A model generated the notes under the pieces. It did not search any database, had not been told where the DNA came from, and saw nothing but the letters and a program-made list of their open reading frames with translations. A stretch of 64,000 bases of DNA from Kuschelorhynchus macadamiae (Eukaryota > Arthropoda > Insecta > Coleoptera > Curculionidae), in contig JAUTXW010001615.1 of NCBI GenBank assembly GCA_030620095.1, forward strand, positions 2,130,001 through 2,194,000. Direction: 5' to 3'. Positions 52,620 to 64,000 of this stretch are shown in pieces (the first letter of the stretch is position 1; every line of letters starts with the position of its first letter). The position numbers and the translations under genes were made by a program.

Positions 52620-54655
52620 AAAAAATGATCATGGATATTCCTCAAGTAAAATATTCTGGAATCAAAATACCTCTTCGTTCGGATCTCCGGGTGAGAGGTA
52701 CTTGTGGCTCTCCACCATCGAAATGTTACTTCTTATTCACCAATATCGGAGGCTTCAGTAAAACCGAAACCAAAATAAGCCGCAAAAATGCAACCAATTA
52801 CCTTTTCTGTTCTGGCTGGGGACTTCTTCCATCATTCCCTGAACGGTGGCGTTCGGAGTAATTTATCTTGTACAAGACCACCGAATTTTGAATCGAACAG
52901 ATCAGATATCCTGTGGCTCAAACTAGCCCTCAGAACTCCCAATAAAATAAATTGTTGTATCTATCGCTCTACCTCAGATAATTCCTTCAATGAGATTTTT
53001 GACCTTCTCTCTGCTAAAGTGGATTTCCTGATCTCTGAATTCTCTTCCTCTGAAATCATTGTCGTTGGCGATTTTAACGACCATAATAAAAAATGGCTAG
53101 GCTCTACTAAAATCGATCCCCGAGGCCCAAGGTAGAGTAGCATAGGCCTTTGCCATCAGCCAATCTCCTACCTACTTCATCAGAGAACCTCCTTATTTCC
53201 CACTCACTTTTTCACCAATCACCCTGAGCCTTATCAGTCTTCCGTTTCCGCTCCTCAGGGTACCTCTGAAAACGATCTAATTACTGTTTCCTGTCCCATA
53301 CAACCGGAAGTTGTAGAATCCATGCCACCTCGTACTTTTTGATAATATAATTCCACTGATGGGGATGGGTTGTGGGATTTGCACTCTTCATTCCCTTGGA
53401 ATGATGTTTGTTTCTCTACTAACGACCCTTCCGAAATTTGTTCACAAATCTCGGACGTACTTCAATTAGGTATAGAAACCTTCATATCGCATTCTATTAA
53501 GACTTCAAAATCTTCAAAAAATAAACTTTCTGTATCCAAAATCCTGCGATACTGCCAGACTAGAGAAAATCCGTACTCATAACAAATTTCTTAAGAATCC
53601 TACTTCGGAAAATCTACATGCTAAAAACGGAGCACGAAATCATTACAACCGTATAATTTTCAACGTCAAAAATGCCTTCAATACAAGCATAAATAGCAAA
53701 GTACTTTCTTGCCAAAATGGGAGTAACTTGTTTTGGTCCCTTGTCAAAAATATTAATCAAAACTTCTACAAAAGTTCCATTCCACTCCCAGCTTTTGGTG
53801 ATGTAATCCTTTCCACGTCTAAAGCAAAAGCTGAACTAATTCCTCCTCTTCACTTCCTCCTTCCATCTGTACCAATTTTGTCATACAATATGCGCGAAAT
53901 TACCTTCAGGGTTGAAAAAATACGAGATATTCTCAAAATATAGGACAAAAGTCCTCTGGTTTTGATGGTATTCCGGCCATAGTCCTAAATCAGTACGCTT
54001 TTGAATTAGCCCCTATCCTCACCAGGTTATTGCAAATATCCTATGACAAGGGAAAATTTCCGGGAATCTGTGTATAGACTGTTCCCAAAAAGGAATACAA
54101 AACTGTTCCCTTTAACTACAGACCCATATCCTTCCACCCAGTAATGAGTAAGGTAATGGAGAAGTATAACAATAATGATTTTTTAAATTACCCAAACGTA
54201 TACATGACAGGTAATACGGTTTCCGCTCCCAAAAAGCTACAGTAGATTTAATTATTACCCTCGACATATTCAAACCATTTGACCAAGTCTGGCATGATGC
54301 ATTTAAGAAACTCCATGCCTATTGTCTTCTTCCAAAAATCTTCTACTTGGATTGCCGGTTTTCTTTCTATTAGAAGTATCCACTATGCCCTCCTTAGTTA
54401 CTCCTGCAGGGAGGCATGGGTATCGATCCACATGCATCCCTTCACTGTCCAACAGCAAAGACTAAAGACCTCCCACTTTGTCTCTCCTTTATTTCCAGAG
54501 TGTCCCGATTATGGAACGTGTCACCAGCAAACGCCTTTTTATCTTCTCCTAATCTGCAAGTCTTTAAATTCCGCATCAATCAAATTTCCCTGTCTTTGTT
54601 TAAAGCAACCACAGTACCTAGTACTTAGGCCTTCGTGGTCTATGGTCTGCTCATA
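52620..54655 (+). pseudogene. LINE ORF2 relic with internal deletions
   Basis: Plus-strand pieces in order are LSCTRPPNFESNRSDILWLK, YRSTSDNSFNEIFDLLS and IIVVGDFNDHNKKWLGSTK, which are endonuclease motifs (GDFN). Then come SSGFDGIPAIVLNQYAFELA and NYRPISFHPVMSKVME, the RT start. DIFKPFDQVWHDAF is block A, degraded. Blocks B and the catalytic box are deleted at about 54345. Then comes SFISRVSRLWNVSPANAFLS with LQVFKFRINQ, the C-terminal tail. There are many frameshifts and stops. The GDFN..HN..WLGS and SRLWN-S-PA-AF signatures suit I/Jockey-clade elements of insects. Confidence 0.7.
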
Positions 54656-54719
54656 GATTAAAAAAAACTGACGAACAAAATTTTTCTCAGCATTACCAAC
54701 CAGTGGCGTGGAATCAAGC

Positions 54720-56222
54720 GGTATTGTGAATTTTCAAAGTCAAAGTCAAATTAATTATCAAAAGATAAAATCTCATTGACAAAGCAGAACTTAAAGCTAA
54801 AAAAAATTGTTTTTACAATCTAATTTAAATTAGAGTTGAAAATATTAAAAGATATTCTATTATAAGAACACAATCGTTGCATATAAATTTAGTCAAACTA
54901 CCAAACAAGTTTCTTTAATTAATAAAAATAGTAGGGAAACATGTGCTGGTTATAAACAACACATATAAGTAGAAATCTATCAATTCACTAAAGTCATGAA
55001 TGATCTCAATCCATACAAATACCCTGTATACAACACTTAAACTAGTTTACACTCAAATATTGTACATCATTAAAAAACAAACAGTACTAATAAAATGAAT
55101 CGTTAAAAAACTCCATCAGTGAATAATAAGCCCGATTTAATAATATAGTTTTGGCCTCCTTCTTAAGGCTTCTTAATACAATCAATTTTTCTTGCCTTCT
55201 TTGGAACTTGATTAAATATTTTCTTTCCATTGTATACTATAGAGTTTTTAACTAAAGTGGAAATTGCTGTAATGTGGGTATTACGAGTAGTGTAGGCAGA
55301 TATAGCTTGAATTTCATCTCTAAATTTTCGAAAAATCGGACAGACTTTTCGAGAATAAAAATACATGGAAGTGTCAATAATTTATTACGAATAAACAATT
55401 GTTTACAAGAGTCCCTTGATTTCACTCGTAACATAAACTTTAATGCTCTCTTCTGCAGAAGAAAAATTATATTAAATAAATAACCTGGGCAAGAACCCCA
55501 GAAACATATGCCATATCGTAAATGAGACTCTATTAGAGGAAAGTAAACGTTTTTAGTTATTGATACATCCAATTCGTAAGGTATGACCCTCAATGCAAAA
55601 CATCCTTAGGAAAGCTTTATAAACAATTGTGAAATATCTTTCTAATTTTTCATCCAGAAACAGAACGAAAAACCTATTATATTTCGCACAGCTGTTCTGC
55701 TCATCATTTATCAACATACCCTCTATCTGACATTTAAAACATACAATATTTGTCTTAGATATATTAAGAGTTAAAAAATAGCATTACGCCAGTTTTTAAG
55801 CTTTTCAAGATCACAACAAATATTGTTTTCCAACAGTTCAGGATACTTACGATGCCACAAAATAGTCGCATCATCGGCAAACATTGTAAAAGGTCCAGAT
55901 ATATTTAAAGTTGCCAAATCGTTAATATATATAAGAAATAATAGTGATCCAAGGACGGAACCTTGTGGAACTCACCGACTGTTGACGATCTGATAAATAT
56001 GACTCCAACACTTTAAGATAGTGCCTCTAAAACCATACGTTTCAAGTTTGCTAAGCAGAATTCTGTAATCCACACAATCAAAAGCTCTAGTTAAATCACA
56101 GAACACTGCCGCTGCAACCTCTCCATCATTAAGTAGAAGATACAAGTCTTTCAATAGTGAAAAAATAGCATCGTTAGTATTTGACTTTTTTGAGCTTGAA
56201 TTGAGCAGAAATACCGTCATGT
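54720..56222 (-). pseudogene. LINE RT relic (Jockey/CR1 type), 5'-truncated
   Basis: Minus-strand AVFCDLTRAFDCVDYRILLS (block A, near 56100) is followed by a stop at the start of block B. Block B then reads as QGSVLGPLLFLIYINDLA-like sequence (about 55970-55910). A degraded FADDATILWH box lies near 55880. The tail TKNVYFPLIESHLRYGICFW and LQKRALKFMLRVKSR covers 55593-55400. Frameshifts occur near 55380 and 55970. The 3' end lies near 54720-54760. The plus-strand relic at 52620-54655 is convergent with it. Confidence 0.75.
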
Positions 56223-57385
56223 CCAGTTGATTTTTTTGTTTTTTATTTCCAAAAATATGCTTTTATTTTAGTAAACATCAATTAGAAAAAAGAAAAAAAA
56301 ACAGAGTCTCTTATTGCTTAAACAAGTTGGTGGTTATCGAACAATAAAATGAATTGAACTGACTAGAAGTGTCAAGTGAATTTTGTCATTATTATTCGGT
56401 CATATCTAACAGGTATTGGCATTTTTGATAATTTTACACAAAAAATAAACTCTTAGTTCACGTCCTTAATTCCAACCAAGTCTGAGTTATGTTAACTTTA
56501 AATAATGCTTAACGTTATTAAAATCAATTAATGAAAATTAAAGCAATTCGTTTTATTTCTGACAAAAGTGTTAAAGAGTGCGTTAAAATATTAAAAACCA
56601 TTAACAAAGCTTAATTGCCATGGTTATTCACGTCAAGTGATTATTATTTTTAACATTTGCTAATAAGGTTGCCTTTAATTTTAAATAGTTTTTTTTTCAA
56701 TTAAATTGCACGGCTGTTATATGGTTGCATTTATCGACTTGAACAAAGAGTACCTTTTTCTGTATAAACTTAATCAGAGACTAAGTATCATGCATCAAAT
56801 TGTCAAGAAGGCCAACATAGAGAAATGATGGTCGAATAATAATGAAAAATACATCTTATTCACTTATACGCTCAGATACTGAATCCAAAAATGTACTTAA
56901 ATTAAAATAATCAGTACTAAATAATCAGACACTCTAAGTATTTTACTTAAGTACTTTGGATTAGCGTTACTTGGGTCAATATATTCAGTACATTTTTAAA
57001 AAAGTATTTGTACTGGCACTAAAAATTTCAAATCTTGGGTGTATTACTTAAAAAATGTACTGCAGAATCCTAATCTACTTAAAGTATTTTACAGAAGTAC
57101 TTAAGTATTTTTAATACTCAAGTAGTTTTAGTTTTAAGTTTATTGCAAAAATAAGTACTTCAATATTAATAAGAATTAAGTACCTAATTTACTTTATATA
57201 TTTCATCAAACATAAAGCTAAATATAAGTTAAAAGATAAGTATATCTAATAAGTGCACAAATCATATCTGATCCAAATAAGTTATAAATTATGCCTCTAC
57301 TAAATAAATATATAATTCGGAATTTAATACTGGGAACCATGATGCAGAAAAGAATGAATTTCAGACATTTTAGTTCTATATAGAC
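56223..57385. other. Unassigned sequence, AGTACTT-rich repeat DNA
   Basis: No gene. From about 56930 to 57200 words such as AAGTACTT, AGTATTT and AATGTACT recur many times in both orientations. Similar DNA lies at 63860-63960 and around 60520. It looks like a worn simple or satellite-like repeat. Confidence 0.4.
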
Positions 57386-59737
57386 CAAGGGTCAACGTCG
57401 CGCCCGCGCATGACACTTCGAGGATGCTAGCGCCACCTAGTTAGAAGAGATCCAATCTATGAACTCGCGATCACGACTACCCACAAGGCCACTAGATGGC
57501 GCTGCATGTCTATTGAATCTTTCTAATGATTCTAGAAATTATCACTACTAGAGGGTACTACTAGTCCAGTTACGTAGCTGTTCGAAATTTCGAGAGATTC
57601 AAAGTTGACGCGCTCGGTCTATACAAAGTCGGCATCACACGGCAGCGGCCGGTTCTAAATCCAAGAGCGAACGAAGCGATACAAGCGAAAGAGTGCCAAC
57701 TAGTAGTGAAGTTGCTGTGGGATAAGTTATTATAGTGAATTGAGTATAGTATATTTTGACGCGTGTATGGCAGACTCTATATTGTGACGTTGTGCAGTCG
57801 CGCAAGTTTGATTTTGTCATGGACATTTTTATCGGAGAATTAAACTCGTTTCTTCTACCTTAACATTAAAAAAAGGCTTCTACTTCGGGTAAAAAACAAA
57901 AAATTAGTGAAGAAAAGCGCGTATTTCAAAAAAGTGGACTGAGTTGTACTTGTTCGTTAGTGTTAATCAAAAATCCGTCTGTTTGGTGTGTCAAGAATCC
58001 CTTTCAACCTTGAAAGAATAAAACTTAAAAAGACATTACGATACAAAGCATGCTACAAAGTTTGATATATTCAAAGGACAATTACGACAAGATAAAGTGA
58101 GAGTTCTAAAAAGTCAGCTTCAACGACAGCAAGATAGTTTTCAAAAGCAAAACATTGAAAATGAAGCAAGCGTGAAGGTTAGCTACATTGTATCCGAAAA
58201 AATAGCTTTGAAATCAAAACCTTTTACTGATGGTGACTTTATCAAGGAATGTATGCAGGCCGCCGCTGAAGTATTGTGCCTGTCTCAACAAGAACTTTTT
58301 TCTTTTGTGTGTCCGGTGTTACTGTCGCCAGAAGAATCGAAGAGTTAGCGGCAGACATTGAAAATTCACTAAAAGAACGTGCATCGAAGTTTGTATACTA
58401 TTCTATGTCTGTTTGTATACTATTCTGCGCTCGACGAAAGCACAGATTTAACGATATCGCTCAATTAGCTATATTTATTCGGGGCATTATAGCATAATCA
58501 TTTTGAAATCACTTAAGAGATGGCTGCCTTTTTTCAGATTAAAAAAACTGTAAAAGGATGTGATATTTATAAGTGTTTGATGACAGTACTGAGACGATAT
58601 AATTTATAATTGGCAAACCTTTCTGCAGTTGTAACAGACGGTGCACCATCCATGGTAGGAAAAAATGAAGGGCTCGTGGGTTTAATAAAAAAACAGCAGC
58701 AAGATCTTCCTTTAATGCAATACCATTATATCGTTCATCAACAAAATCTTTGTGCAAAATTAACAAATATTGATGAGGTGATGAAAGTGGTCGTAAAAAC
58801 TGTGAAGTTTATTAAATCACACAGCCTGACGTGACATATTTTTCTAATGTTCATTGGCTGAGCACAGGAAAAATGCTAAAACGCCTTTTTGAACTCAAGA
58901 AGGAAATCTCCTCCTTCATGGAAACAAAAGGGAAACCAGTTCCTCAATTTAGTGACTCCGACTGGCTGGGCGACTTTGGATTTCTCGTGGACATCACGCT
59001 GCACCTCAATGACTTGAACACCAAACTACAAGGAAAAGAAGATCTCATCAACAACTTACTTTATCCTGTGAAGGCATTTGAGTTTAAACTGGATTTATGG
59101 AAAAATCAGTTGCTAAAAAAAGAGTTTACGCACTTTCCTAAACTGAAGACTTGCGAATGTACAGATGTGGAAAAATATGTCCCAGCACTAGATTTACTCA
59201 AAAAAGAGTTCCAATCAAGGTTTTCTGACTTCAGAGATAATAAAAATTACATCAATCTCTTTGCTCGACTATTCAGTGTATCCGTTGAAGATTGTGAGGT
59301 GGAGCTTATCTATTTGCAGAGTAATTCGGAACTGAAAAACAAGTCCGACATAGGTCTTCTTGATTTTGATTCAAAATATGTCGATCAAAACTCGTTTCCT
59401 GACATCCGAAAACATACCCAGAAAACCCAGAAAATGATGCCTCTGTTTGGGAGCACATATATGTGCGAGCAGCTGTTGTCTCGTATGAAGAACGTAAAGT
59501 CTAAAATAAAGTCGAGAGTTACAGATGCACAGTTTGCGGGTTGCAACTAGAAAAATAAAACCAAACACACTTTTTAAGAACAATGTTAAAAATCGCATTG
59601 ATTGATTGAACTTTTTACCCAATATTATACTTTGAAATTATATTGATATGGTGGTAAAGTGACGTGGACCATTGTGGCTCTTTGGACGATGTGAAATCGA
59701 TTTTTGTCCCTTGCACTAAAACAGTTGTAGACCCCTG
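57386..59737 (+). mobile_element. hAT element with 8-bp target duplication
   Basis: Left end CAAGGGTCAACG, right end as complement CAGGGGTCTACAACTG. The flanking 8-mers ATATAGAC (57378-57385) and ATACAGAC (59738-59745) agree at seven of eight positions, as expected for hAT insertion. Length is 2352 bp. The G+C-richer left part (57390-57650) carries GCGCCACCTAG and GATGGCGCTGC words but no coding. Confidence 0.8.
57890..59550 (+). pseudogene. hAT transposase (Charlie8/GTF2IRD2-like), broken
   Basis: Near 57895-58050: KQKISEEKRVFQK, then SVCLVCQESLSTLK, then NLKRHYDTKHA. This is a BED-type zinc finger with a stop (TAA) before N-L-K-R-H. The frame at 58097-58348 has DSFQKQNIENEASVKVSYIV and KPFTDGDFIKECMQAAAEVL. 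At 58610, LSAVVTDGAPSMVGKNEGLV holds a catalytic-domain motif, then YHYIVHQQNLCAKL. The last frame (58831-59550) has SNVHWLSTGKMLKRLFELKK through VDITLHLNDLNTKLQGK and GSTYMCEQLLSRMKNVKSKI. The series matches vertebrate and insect GTF2IRD2/ZBED-like hAT proteins. At least three frame breaks make it inactive. Confidence 0.85.
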
Positions 59738-59745
59738 ATACAGAC

Positions 59746-60545
59746 ATTAAAAATCAGGAAGACAAAACAATAAAAATGAAAATGTATTGTTAAATTGAAT
59801 TTCGTGTCTCTAAAAAACCCAGCAAACATATATTGATTTTTTTTCGGCAGAATTTCCAAGGAATACGAAATTACCCCTTTTTTTTTAATGGAACACCCAG
59901 TACATATAGTTTTTTTGATTTGTTAACCTTCTTTTCAGCTTTTAAAATAAAAGCTTAAGTGTTTTAAAATATAGGGAAAAATTCTATATAGTGAATTTAA
60001 ATGCAAGTTTTTATAATTCGAAATGTTTTAAATAAATATTAAAATTAAATATGTTTGTGATTTATTATGTAGAGCAACAAGGCGGTTCTGATAAACTATA
60101 TAAAGGTCACTCTCATAAATGTGTAAAATGAAGTAATCAAATTTGGCAACATTGCATTTAAAAATGTTTGTTTAACATCTCCATAAAGGAATTATAGCAA
60201 TTGAAATAAGCTTTAAAAATGCGGATAAATAATAATTAGGAATTTACAGAAGAACGTTAAAAACTTGACGCTTTATTTTAAATACATAATGTTTTATTAA
60301 TTTTATCTAGTAGATTTTTTACTGAAATTTTTTATACAATTTTCTTTAAAACTGATTTTTTTTGCAAAAACTAAAACAGTACGGCGATGGACAAAAGATT
60401 ACCTGAACAATTATGAAAAATCATGTGTTTTAGAAAGGAAGTTATCACATAATAAGAGTTACCAATATTTAGATATTTATTTAAAAATAAACTTGATTTT
60501 GATTACAGTACTTAAAAATCGGCTAAATACTTAAATCTTTAGATG
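59746..60545. other. Unassigned sequence
   Basis: AT-rich; ends with AAATCGGCTAAATACTTAAA, part of the AGTACTT-rich repeat interrupted by the mariner at 60546. A TGGAACACCCAGTACATA near 59890 could be a lone MITE end. Confidence 0.3.
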
Positions 60546-63500
60546 TACCGGGTGGCCAACTAAGAATGGACGCCGGCCATAACTCGCTAACCGTTAATCA
60601 TATAACTTGGGGGAAAAAAAATTATTAGCTAAATCGACAAAGAGAAATCGCTGGAAAATATTTTGAAGTTCCGCATATGGCCGCTAGGGGGCGCAACTGT
60701 TATGGTCAATCAGAAAAAGGGCTGTTTCTTAAAAAATATTCATGTAAAGGTATATTATAAATACTGCCATCGTAAAGAGTAGAAAAATTGTGATTTTTTT
60801 GTTAAGGATATTTTGCTCTATCTCGTAAAATGTAGTGGTGGGGGAAGGTCAAACATGTTTTTATTTAAATGTCAATAACTCCGTTATAAGTCAACGGAAT
60901 TGAACAAACTAGGTCTCGTTTAAAAGAGCCCATCTTAACTAATAATCTGATGTAAAAAAAATCCGATTTGATTTCGCCGTGGTAACTAGAGGGCGCTGAT
61001 TGACATCACAACAATTATTACGCATTATTTTGAAAATTTTAAATAGCACGCTATATCTCTTTTAACACAATTTAATAGAGGAGGAAATTCTTAATAAGTC
61101 AGTGCAAATTTCAGCTTCCTAACTTTTTTCAAACCGGAAATATAAATAAAACAAATATATGGGCGCTGGGTACGCAACATCTCCCTAATCTGTATGGACA
61201 TAGCCTACATCACAATAATTCAGTAATAATACCACAGATAATATTCAACGCAAATCGCTAAAAATTATACTAATGTTCTGAAATAACCACCAGGTGGCGC
61301 AGTAGGAGTCAATAAGTGCAATATTAAATTTTCATTATAATGGGAAATGAAAGCCATTTAAATGGAACGTGTGAAAGAAACGATAATAAAAATATAATTC
61401 AATTAATGCCGCCCTAAATGTTCAAATTGTCGGCCATCGTTTTCGATGCACTTATGCATCCTATCTCGCGTGGATAAAACTGCAGCCTCCAATTCAGCAA
61501 CTGAAATAGTATTTATACAGTCTCTTATTCGCTGAATCATATTTTCCCGTGTAGTGGGTCTGGTGGCAAAAACTAAATCTTTCACTCGACCCCATAAATA
61601 AAAATCTAAACACGTTAGGTCGGGTGACCTAGCTGGCCATGGAAGGGTGCCGCCTCGCCCTATCCATCGGCCAGGATAGTTGGCATCTAAAAATTCCCGA
61701 ACGTTGACGGCGAAGTGCGCTGGACAACCATCGTGCTGGTATACCAATCGTTGTCGGACGTTCAGAGGTACTCCTCCAACAAAATCGGCAATTCCTCCCT
61801 TAAAAATCTTAGATATCTCTCACCATTCAATGGATTATCGAAAAAAAATGGTCCGATAATTCGTCCGCCTAAAATCCCTGCCCAACAATTTACAGACCAA
61901 CGGCCTTGGTGCTGGACTTCGCGCATCCCATGTGGATTTGTTCTGGACCAATAATGTGTATTGTGAAGATTGACACGTCCATCGCTCTGGAAGGTAGCCT
62001 CATCGGTCCACAATATTCGCCTCAGAAATTGCCGATCTTCCCTCATTACACCCAAAAGCCAGTGACAATGGTTTAGTCTGTGATCAAAATCTGCAGCAGT
62101 CAATTCCTGATGCAGCACTAAGTGATATGGATGTAACCTAAAACAAGATGAAAATATTTAATTGATGTTCCAGGAAATTATTGGTTTTCTAGGCTTAAAG
62201 ACCTATGTGACATCAGAATCACGTGACTTTTGTTAAAAAATATGTCCAGTTTATATTTGCAATGTCGTTGCTTACCTGTGCTCTTTGAGTATATTTTGAA
62301 CAGTGGTTCGCGTTACTCCTAGGTCTAGCGCAATAATTCGAGTACTTAGTTGAGGATTAAACTCGATATACGCTAGCACATTATTTACATTCTCTTCGGT
62401 GCGTCCTCTGCGTTGTCTGCGGTATACGGGAATATGCACGTTTCCAGTGGTTCGCAAACGTTGGATCACTCGAAGAAAAACCTTTTTACTTGGGTGGCGT
62501 CTTTGCGGATATTCCTGCGCATATACTGTTGTAGCAACCGTAGCATTTCTCAAACATTCAAAATAAACACCTATCATGTCGAATGGTTCTTGATTTGTAT
62601 AAATCATTTTGTTCTTAACACAACGCAACACGAACAATAACAAATCTTGAACAAGAAAAATACGAACTACAACAATAACATGAACAACAGCAACTAGAAA
62701 AACTCAAAAAACACGAAAATCTCGGACAAAAACGCGAAATGATAGCAATACTATTAGGAAATAAGAACGATAAATAGCAACTAAAAGGCACTGACAAGAA
62801 ACTATTGTTTATTTTTTGACGTATTACTTTCAATTTTGTTTTCACACCCTACTATTTTTTTTGCTTGATGTAGCAGAAAATTGCTAAGGAATTATTATTT
62901 ATCTATGTTTTTAGTTTATTGTTATTCTTGTGCATAAATTGTCGATTTTAAGAAAGACGGAGATTTGCAACGGTCGAATATATTAGGATTTTTCTTATTT
63001 ATTACCTTACCTTATATCTAACTTACTGAAAATAGAGTAAACTACAAAAAAATATAGAGAAAAGTAAAATTGCGAGTAAAACTATGCTTATTAACGTCTA
63101 CTGCGCCATCTGGTGGTTATTTCAGAACATTAGTATAATTTTTAGCGATTTGCGTTGAATATTATCTGTGGTATTATTACTGAATTATTGTGATGTAGGC
63201 TATGTCCATACAGATTAGGGAGATGTTGCGTACCCAGCGCCCTAATATTTGTTTTATTTATATTTCCGGTTTGAAAAAAGTTAGGAAGCTGAAATTTGCA
63301 CTGACTTATTGAGAATTTCCTCCTCTATTAAATTGTGTTAAAAGAGATATAGCGTGCTATTTAAAATTTTCAAAATAATGCGTAATAATTGTTGTGATGT
63401 TAATCAGCGCCCTCTAGTTACCACGGCGAAATCAAATCGGATTTTTTTTTACATCAGATTATTAGTTAAGATGGGCTCTTTTAAACGAGACCTAGTTTGT

Positions 63501-63858
63501 TCAATTCCGTTGACTTATAACGGAGTTATTGACATTTAAATAAAAACATGTTTGACCTTCCCCCACCACTACATTTTACGAGATAGAGCAAAATATCCTT
63601 AACAAAAAAATCACAATTTTTCTACTCTTTACGATGGCAGTATTTATAATATACCTTTACATGAATATTTTTTAAGAAACAGCCCTTTTTCTGATTGACC
63701 ATAACAGTTGCGCCCCCTAGCGGCCATATGCGGAACTTCAAAATATTTTCCAGCGATTTCTCTTAGTCGATTTAGCTAATAATTTTTTTTCCCCCAAGTT
63801 ATATGATTAACGGTTAGCGAGTTATGGCCGGCGTCCATTCTTAGTTGGCCACCCCGTA
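60546..63858 (-). mobile_element. DD41D mariner-like element with TIRs of about 770 bp
   Basis: Ends TACCGGGTGGCCAACTAAGA (60546) and, as complement, TACGGGGTGGCCAACTAAGA (63858), with TA on both sides. The inverted arms extend to about 61319 and 63089, about 770 bp each, and differ at only about one or two percent of positions by eye. The inner arm edges carry CCACCAGGTGGCGCAGTAG. A single minus-strand transposase gene with one intron fills the centre. It is the best preserved DNA transposon in the window. Confidence 0.9.
61403..62607 (-). pseudogene. DD41D mariner transposase, two exons, one 1-bp frameshift
   Basis: Exon 1 (62607-62276) starts MIYTNQEPFDMIGVYFECLR (HTH). It contains YPQRRHPSKKVFLRVIQRLR and a second HTH, IALDLGVTRTTVQNILKEH. 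The intron 62275-62138 has GTAAGC at its start and CATCTTGTTTTAG at its end. The join gives HRLHPYHLVLHQE, the family norm. Exon 2 (62137-61403) has LWTDEATFQSDGR (first D). A one-base loss at 61771/61772 follows LLEE. Then come YQHDGCPAHFAVNVREFLDA (second D) and RSPDLTCLDFYLWGRVKDLV (third D, 41 residues later by my count). It ends CIENDGRQFEHLGRH. The longer ATG at 62643 is less likely than 62607 by family comparison. A single base separates this copy from an open frame. Confidence 0.9.
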
Positions 63859-64000
63859 CTGTAAGTACTTAAATATTATAGATATATTTCAGGTACTTAG
63901 GAAATGTACTGAAAACTAAATAGAACTTGTACTTAATACTGCGAGTAGTAAATCAAGTACCAAATTAAAAAAGTCATTAACATCCTGTATCTTAAAAATG
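63859..64000. other. AGTACTT-rich repeat DNA
   Basis: CTGTAAGTACTTAAATATTA and later CAAGTACC-like words continue the repeat that is interrupted at 60546. No gene. Confidence 0.4.

Noticed and set aside
62615..62845. Ser/Cys-rich minus-strand frame upstream of the transposase
   Set aside because: It is a low-complexity frame (many TGT/TGC from ACA-rich DNA) with no conserved features, and it lies in the 5' UTR of the element.

Overview
This window looks like AT-rich insect chromosomal DNA, possibly from a beetle or another TE-rich insect; the order is inferred only from TE content. It has GT-AG introns, Penelope-like elements, Jockey/CR1-type LINEs, hAT and pogo elements and many mariner-like elements with a 41-residue spacing between the second and third catalytic acids (DD41D). 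There is no bacterial gene organisation. Most of the sequence is transposable-element DNA in various states of decay, much of it nested.

Five plus-strand exons do not belong to any TE I recognise: 72-236, 7372-7572, 26956-27287, 42860-43619 and 51506-52210. They have plausible splice sites and compatible phases (1, 1-1, 1-0, 0-1, 1-1), so they can be joined in order into one open frame. Four of the five carry recurring short cysteine motifs of the type C-x-P-x-x-C-P; the second exon has lost its cysteines there. I read this as one unfamiliar Lys/Glu/Pro/Cys-rich gene of more than 52 kb whose introns have been filled by TEs. The first exon unit is tandemly duplicated, and a tRNA-derived SINE sits inside the next exon copy.

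Layout. 1-7.6 kb: exon A, SINE, Penelope relic, a DD41D mariner inside a palindromic element, LINE relics, exon B. 7.6-22.8 kb: an imperfect 5-kb tandem duplication containing Tc1/mariner-superfamily relics and a second compound mariner; then a third compound mariner with a 54-bp intron; then unassigned sequence. 22.8-31 kb: a hAT element holding a second hAT element holding a foldback element, exon C, then a sister hAT copy that preserves the foldback's empty site. 31-42.8 kb: MITEs, a Penelope-like element with near-identical pseudo-LTRs, and a plus-strand LINE split by a minus-strand LINE with an intact reverse transcriptase frame. 42.8-52.2 kb: exon D, a mariner relic with long inverted repeats interrupted by a pogo-like element and a LINE, and exon E. 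52.2-64 kb: LINE relics, a hAT element with 8-bp target duplications, and a comparatively well-kept DD41D mariner with inverted repeats of about 770 bp, one intron and one frameshift.

No rRNA, functional tRNA, CRISPR array or operon was seen. Coordinates of diverged repeats are approximate to about 10-30 bases. All family calls are by eye.
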